Part shown: piece by piece, positions 13,855 to 15,999 of the stretch | Numbering within the stretch: the stretch's first letter is position 1 | How the letters are laid out: the number at the start of each line of letters is the position of its first letter | DNA from: an uncultured Oscillochloris sp. | GTDB taxonomy: Bacteria > Chloroflexota > Chloroflexia > Chloroflexales > Chloroflexaceae | Direction of reading: 5' to 3' | Assembly (NCBI GenBank): GCA_903877945.1 | Contig: CAIRFY010000224.1 | Location: 1 to 15,999 of the forward strand | DNA length: 15,999 bases | Notes under the pieces: generated by a model | Databases searched by the model: none | What the model was told of the DNA's origin: nothing | Seen by the model: only the letters and a program-made list of their open reading frames with translations | Program-made: the position numbers and the translations under genes

Positions 13855-15999
13855 CTACAGGCTCGCCTCAACCCGCTCCTGGCGGTAGAACTCCATATTA
13901 TCGCCCACCTGGACATCAGTGAAGCCCTCGACGACCAGACCGCACTCGTAGCCGTTCGTCACCTCGCGGACATCGTCCTTGAAGCGCTTGAGGCTACTGA
14001 TCTTGCCATCGTGGAGCACCGCGCCGCTGCGCAGCACGCGCACGCTCTGTCCCGTGCGCGTCACCTTGCCATCGGTGATATACAGGCCCGCCACCACCTC
14101 ACGCGAGGGCAGCCGGAAGGTGTTCCGCACATCGGCGTAGCCTTCGACCACCTCTTTGTAGGTGGGTGCCAGCATACCAACCAGTGCCTTCTTAATATCA
14201 TCAGAGAGCTGGTAGATAATATTGTAGAAGCGGATGTCGATGCCCTGCTGCTCAGCCGCCCGCCGTGCCGCCGGGTCGGGACGAACATTAAAGCCGATCA
14301 CGATAGCCTGACTCGCTGCCGCCAGGTTGACATCACCCTCGGTGATTGCGCCGGTGGCCTTGTGCAGAATCTTGATCTGCACCTCAGTCTGCGAACTGCT
14401 CAACTGGCTAAGCTGATGCTCAATCGCGCCAATCGAACCCTGCACGTCCGCCTTCACGATCACATTGAGGTCTTTGATCTGACCCTGCTGCACCTTACTG
14501 AACAGATCCTCCAGGGTCGTGCCGCGCACCATCCCCACCGCCTCCATGCGCGTCTGGCGCTGGCGCTGGAGCGCGATCTCGCGAGCAACCGCCAGGTCGT
14601 CCACCACCTGGAGGATGTCGCCCGCGTGAGGCACCCCGTCCAGGCCAAGGATCTCCACCGGCATCGACGGCTCAGCGAAGCGCAGGCGCTTGCCGCTATC
14701 GTTGAACATCGTCTTGATCTTGCCGGACACGCCGCCCACCAGCACATTATCCTCGGGGCGCAGGGTGCCGTTCTGAATCAGCACCGTGGCCACCGCGCCC
14801 CGGTTCTTATCCAGCTCAGCCTCAATAATCGTACCGACCGCCGGTGCGTTGGGGTTCGCCTTAAAATCCTCAATATCGGCCACCAGCAGGATCATCTCCA
14901 GCAGCCCGTCGATATTCAGCTTCTGGCGTGCCGAAACCTCAACTGAGGGCACCGTACCGCCATACGACTCGACAATCACATCGTAGGTAGCGAGCTGCTG
15001 TCTGATCCGATCCGGGTTCGCCGTCGGCAGATCGATCTTGTTGACCGCGACGATCATCGGCACACCGGCCGCCTTCACGTGCGAGATCGCCTCAATCGTC
15101 TGGGGCATCACGCCGTCATCGGCGGCCACCACCAGGATCACAATATCGGTCGCCTGGGCACCGCGAGCGCGCATCGCGGTAAACGCCTCGTGACCGGGCG
15201 TGTCCAGGAACGTGATCTTGCGGTGGTTGACCTCGATCTGATAGGCACCGATATGCTGGGTGATGCCGCCAGCCTCACCCTCAGCCACCCGCGCCGAGCG
15301 GATCGCGTCGAGCAGCTTCGTCTTCCCGTGGTCAACGTGGCCCATAATCGTGACCACCGGCGGGCGCGTCCGCATCTCGCCCTCGGCCTGGGCAGCCAGC
15401 ACATCCTTGACATTATCAACAATCCCGGCCATCTGCTCCGGCACTGTCTCATTCGTCTCAATGTTAAAATCAGCCGCGATCAGCGCTGCGGTCTCATAGT
15501 CGATCTGCTGGTTAATATTCGCCAGCACACCGCCCTTCATCAGAGATTTCAGAATCTCCGATGCGCCGATGCCCGTGGCCTCCGAGAACTCACGGATCGT
15601 CATAATGCTCTGGAGTTCAACCGGGCCACGTGGGCGAACCGGGATCCGTGGCGGTGGCGCACTCATGCGACCACCTCGGCCACGCATCCCCGCCCCACCG
15701 TCGCGATCCTCGGGGCCACCGGGTCGCCGACCGCCGCCGGGGCGACCGCTGCCGCTGCCGGGGCGACCGCCGCTGCTGCCGCTGCCGGGGCGACCACTAC
15801 TGCCGCCGGGACGACCGCCGCCGCCACTCGCGCCGCCGCCGCTGCCAGGGCCACCACCCGAGCGACTGCTGCCACCGCCCGGACGACTACTGCCGCCGGG
15901 ACGACTACCGCCGCCGCCTGCGCCGCCGCCGCCGCCGCCACCGGGACGACTACCGCCGCCGCCTGCGCCGCCGCCGCCGCCGCCACCGGGACGACTACC
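13855..15999 (-). CDS. infB: Translation initiation factor IF-2 (5' part beyond the window)
   Basis: IF-2 is the GTPase that brings initiator tRNA to the 30S subunit and promotes subunit joining. Numbered from an internal ATG at 15687, there is an IF2_N-type domain from residue 29 (MTIREFSEATGIGASEI), then the G domain with GHVDHGKT (116-123), DTPGH (162-166) and NKID (216-219), then domains II-IV to the C-terminus. 15687 is unlikely to be the true start. The frame continues without a stop to the window edge, adding at least 104 residues almost entirely Gly, Arg, Ser and Pro. At least 714 residues are therefore encoded here, and the start lies beyond 15999. infB heads the infB-rbfA-nrnA-truB group. 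Confidence 0.97.
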   Translation of the reverse strand, partial: GSRPGGGGGGGAGGGGSRPGGGGGGGAGGGGSRPGGSSRPGGGSSRSGGGPGSGGGASGGGGRPGGSSGRPGSGSSGGRPGSGSGRPGGGRRPGGPEDRDGGAGMRGRGGRMSAPPPRIPVRPRGPVELQSIMTIREFSEATGIGASEILKSLMKGGVLANINQQIDYETAALIAADFNIETNETVPEQMAGIVDNVKDVLAAQAEGEMRTRPPVVTIMGHVDHGKTKLLDAIRSARVAEGEAGGITQHIGAYQIEVNHRKITFLDTPGHEAFTAMRARGAQATDIVILVVAADDGVMPQTIEAISHVKAAGVPMIVAVNKIDLPTANPDRIRQQLATYDVIVESYGGTVPSVEVSARQKLNIDGLLEMILLVADIEDFKANPNAPAVGTIIEAELDKNRGAVATVLIQNGTLRPEDNVLVGGVSGKIKTMFNDSGKRLRFAEPSMPVEILGLDGVPHAGDILQVVDDLAVAREIALQRQRQTRMEAVGMVRGTTLEDLFSKVQQGQIKDLNVIVKADVQGSIGAIEHQLSQLSSSQTEVQIKILHKATGAITEGDVNLAAASQAIVIGFNVRPDPAARRAAEQQGIDIRFYNIIYQLSDDIKKALVGMLAPTYKEVVEGYADVRNTFRLPSREVVAGLYITDGKVTRTGQSVRVLRSGAVLHDGKISSLKRFKDDVREVTNGYECGLVVEGFTDVQVGDNMEFYRQERVEASL
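15901..15999. repeat. 45-bp tandem repeat inside infB
   Basis: Two identical 45-base units (15901-15945 and 15946-15990) and the first nine bases of a third lie in tandem. Each is 15 codons and keeps the infB frame, encoding Pro, seven Gly, Ala, four Gly, Ser, Arg. The array runs off the window, so copy number is unknown. It belongs to the low-complexity N-terminus of IF-2. Confidence 0.9.

Noticed and set aside
13831..14946. 371-codon open frame antisense to infB
   Set aside because: It is a shadow of infB with no recognisable domain, and its start lies in the heptamer repeat.
15663..15986. Poly-Ala/Val open frame of 107 codons at the window end
   Set aside because: It is the GCC repeat of infB read in another frame.

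Overview
The window reads as a GC-rich chromosomal segment from a member of the Chloroflexota, most likely near Chloroflexus, Roseiflexus or Oscillochloris. The evidence is the gene set, a translation initiation factor IF-2 with a Gly/Arg/Ser-rich N-terminus, and intergenic spaces packed with short dispersed and tandem repeats. This placement is inference; there is no rRNA or other decisive marker. Twelve protein genes are supported. No tRNA, rRNA, CRISPR array, transposase or phage gene was seen.

Left part (1-2260, + strand): a textbook groES-groL heat-shock operon. It has a TTGACA/TACTAT promoter, a CIRCE operator with 12-bp arms (HrcA target) over the expected start site, and a 19-bp-stem hairpin after groL. 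A palindromic REP-like element separates it from the convergent genes on the minus strand.

Middle (2388-7479): minus-strand argG (arginine biosynthesis, the long E. coli-type enzyme), pyrF (UMP biosynthesis) and a membrane-anchored von Willebrand factor A protein. Plus-strand lysA (diaminopimelate decarboxylase) is divergent from the vWA gene.

Right part (7568-15999, all minus strand): reading in the direction of transcription, infB (runs off the window), rbfA, an RsmC-like methyltransferase, nrnA-type DHH phosphoesterase, truB, nicotinate phosphoribosyltransferase and an RluA-family pseudouridine synthase. infB-rbfA-nrnA-truB is the conserved translation/RNA-maturation cluster; here a methyltransferase sits between rbfA and nrnA. 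The nicotinate phosphoribosyltransferase gene has its own strong promoter overlapped by two palindromes.

The unusual layer is the intergenic DNA. Nearly every gap on the right side is filled by repeats: a 360-bp array of 45 octamers facing an inverted 7-unit arm, a heptamer inverted repeat, two copies of a ~120-130 bp element with GACAAGGTT terminal inverted repeats, and two REP-like palindromes carrying the same GACAAGGTT module at one end. These repeats abut start and stop codons. They supply the end of one protein and part of another gene's stop codon, and may explain why several genes lack a Shine-Dalgarno sequence. No clearly new protein system is present; the repeat organisation is the feature most worth following.
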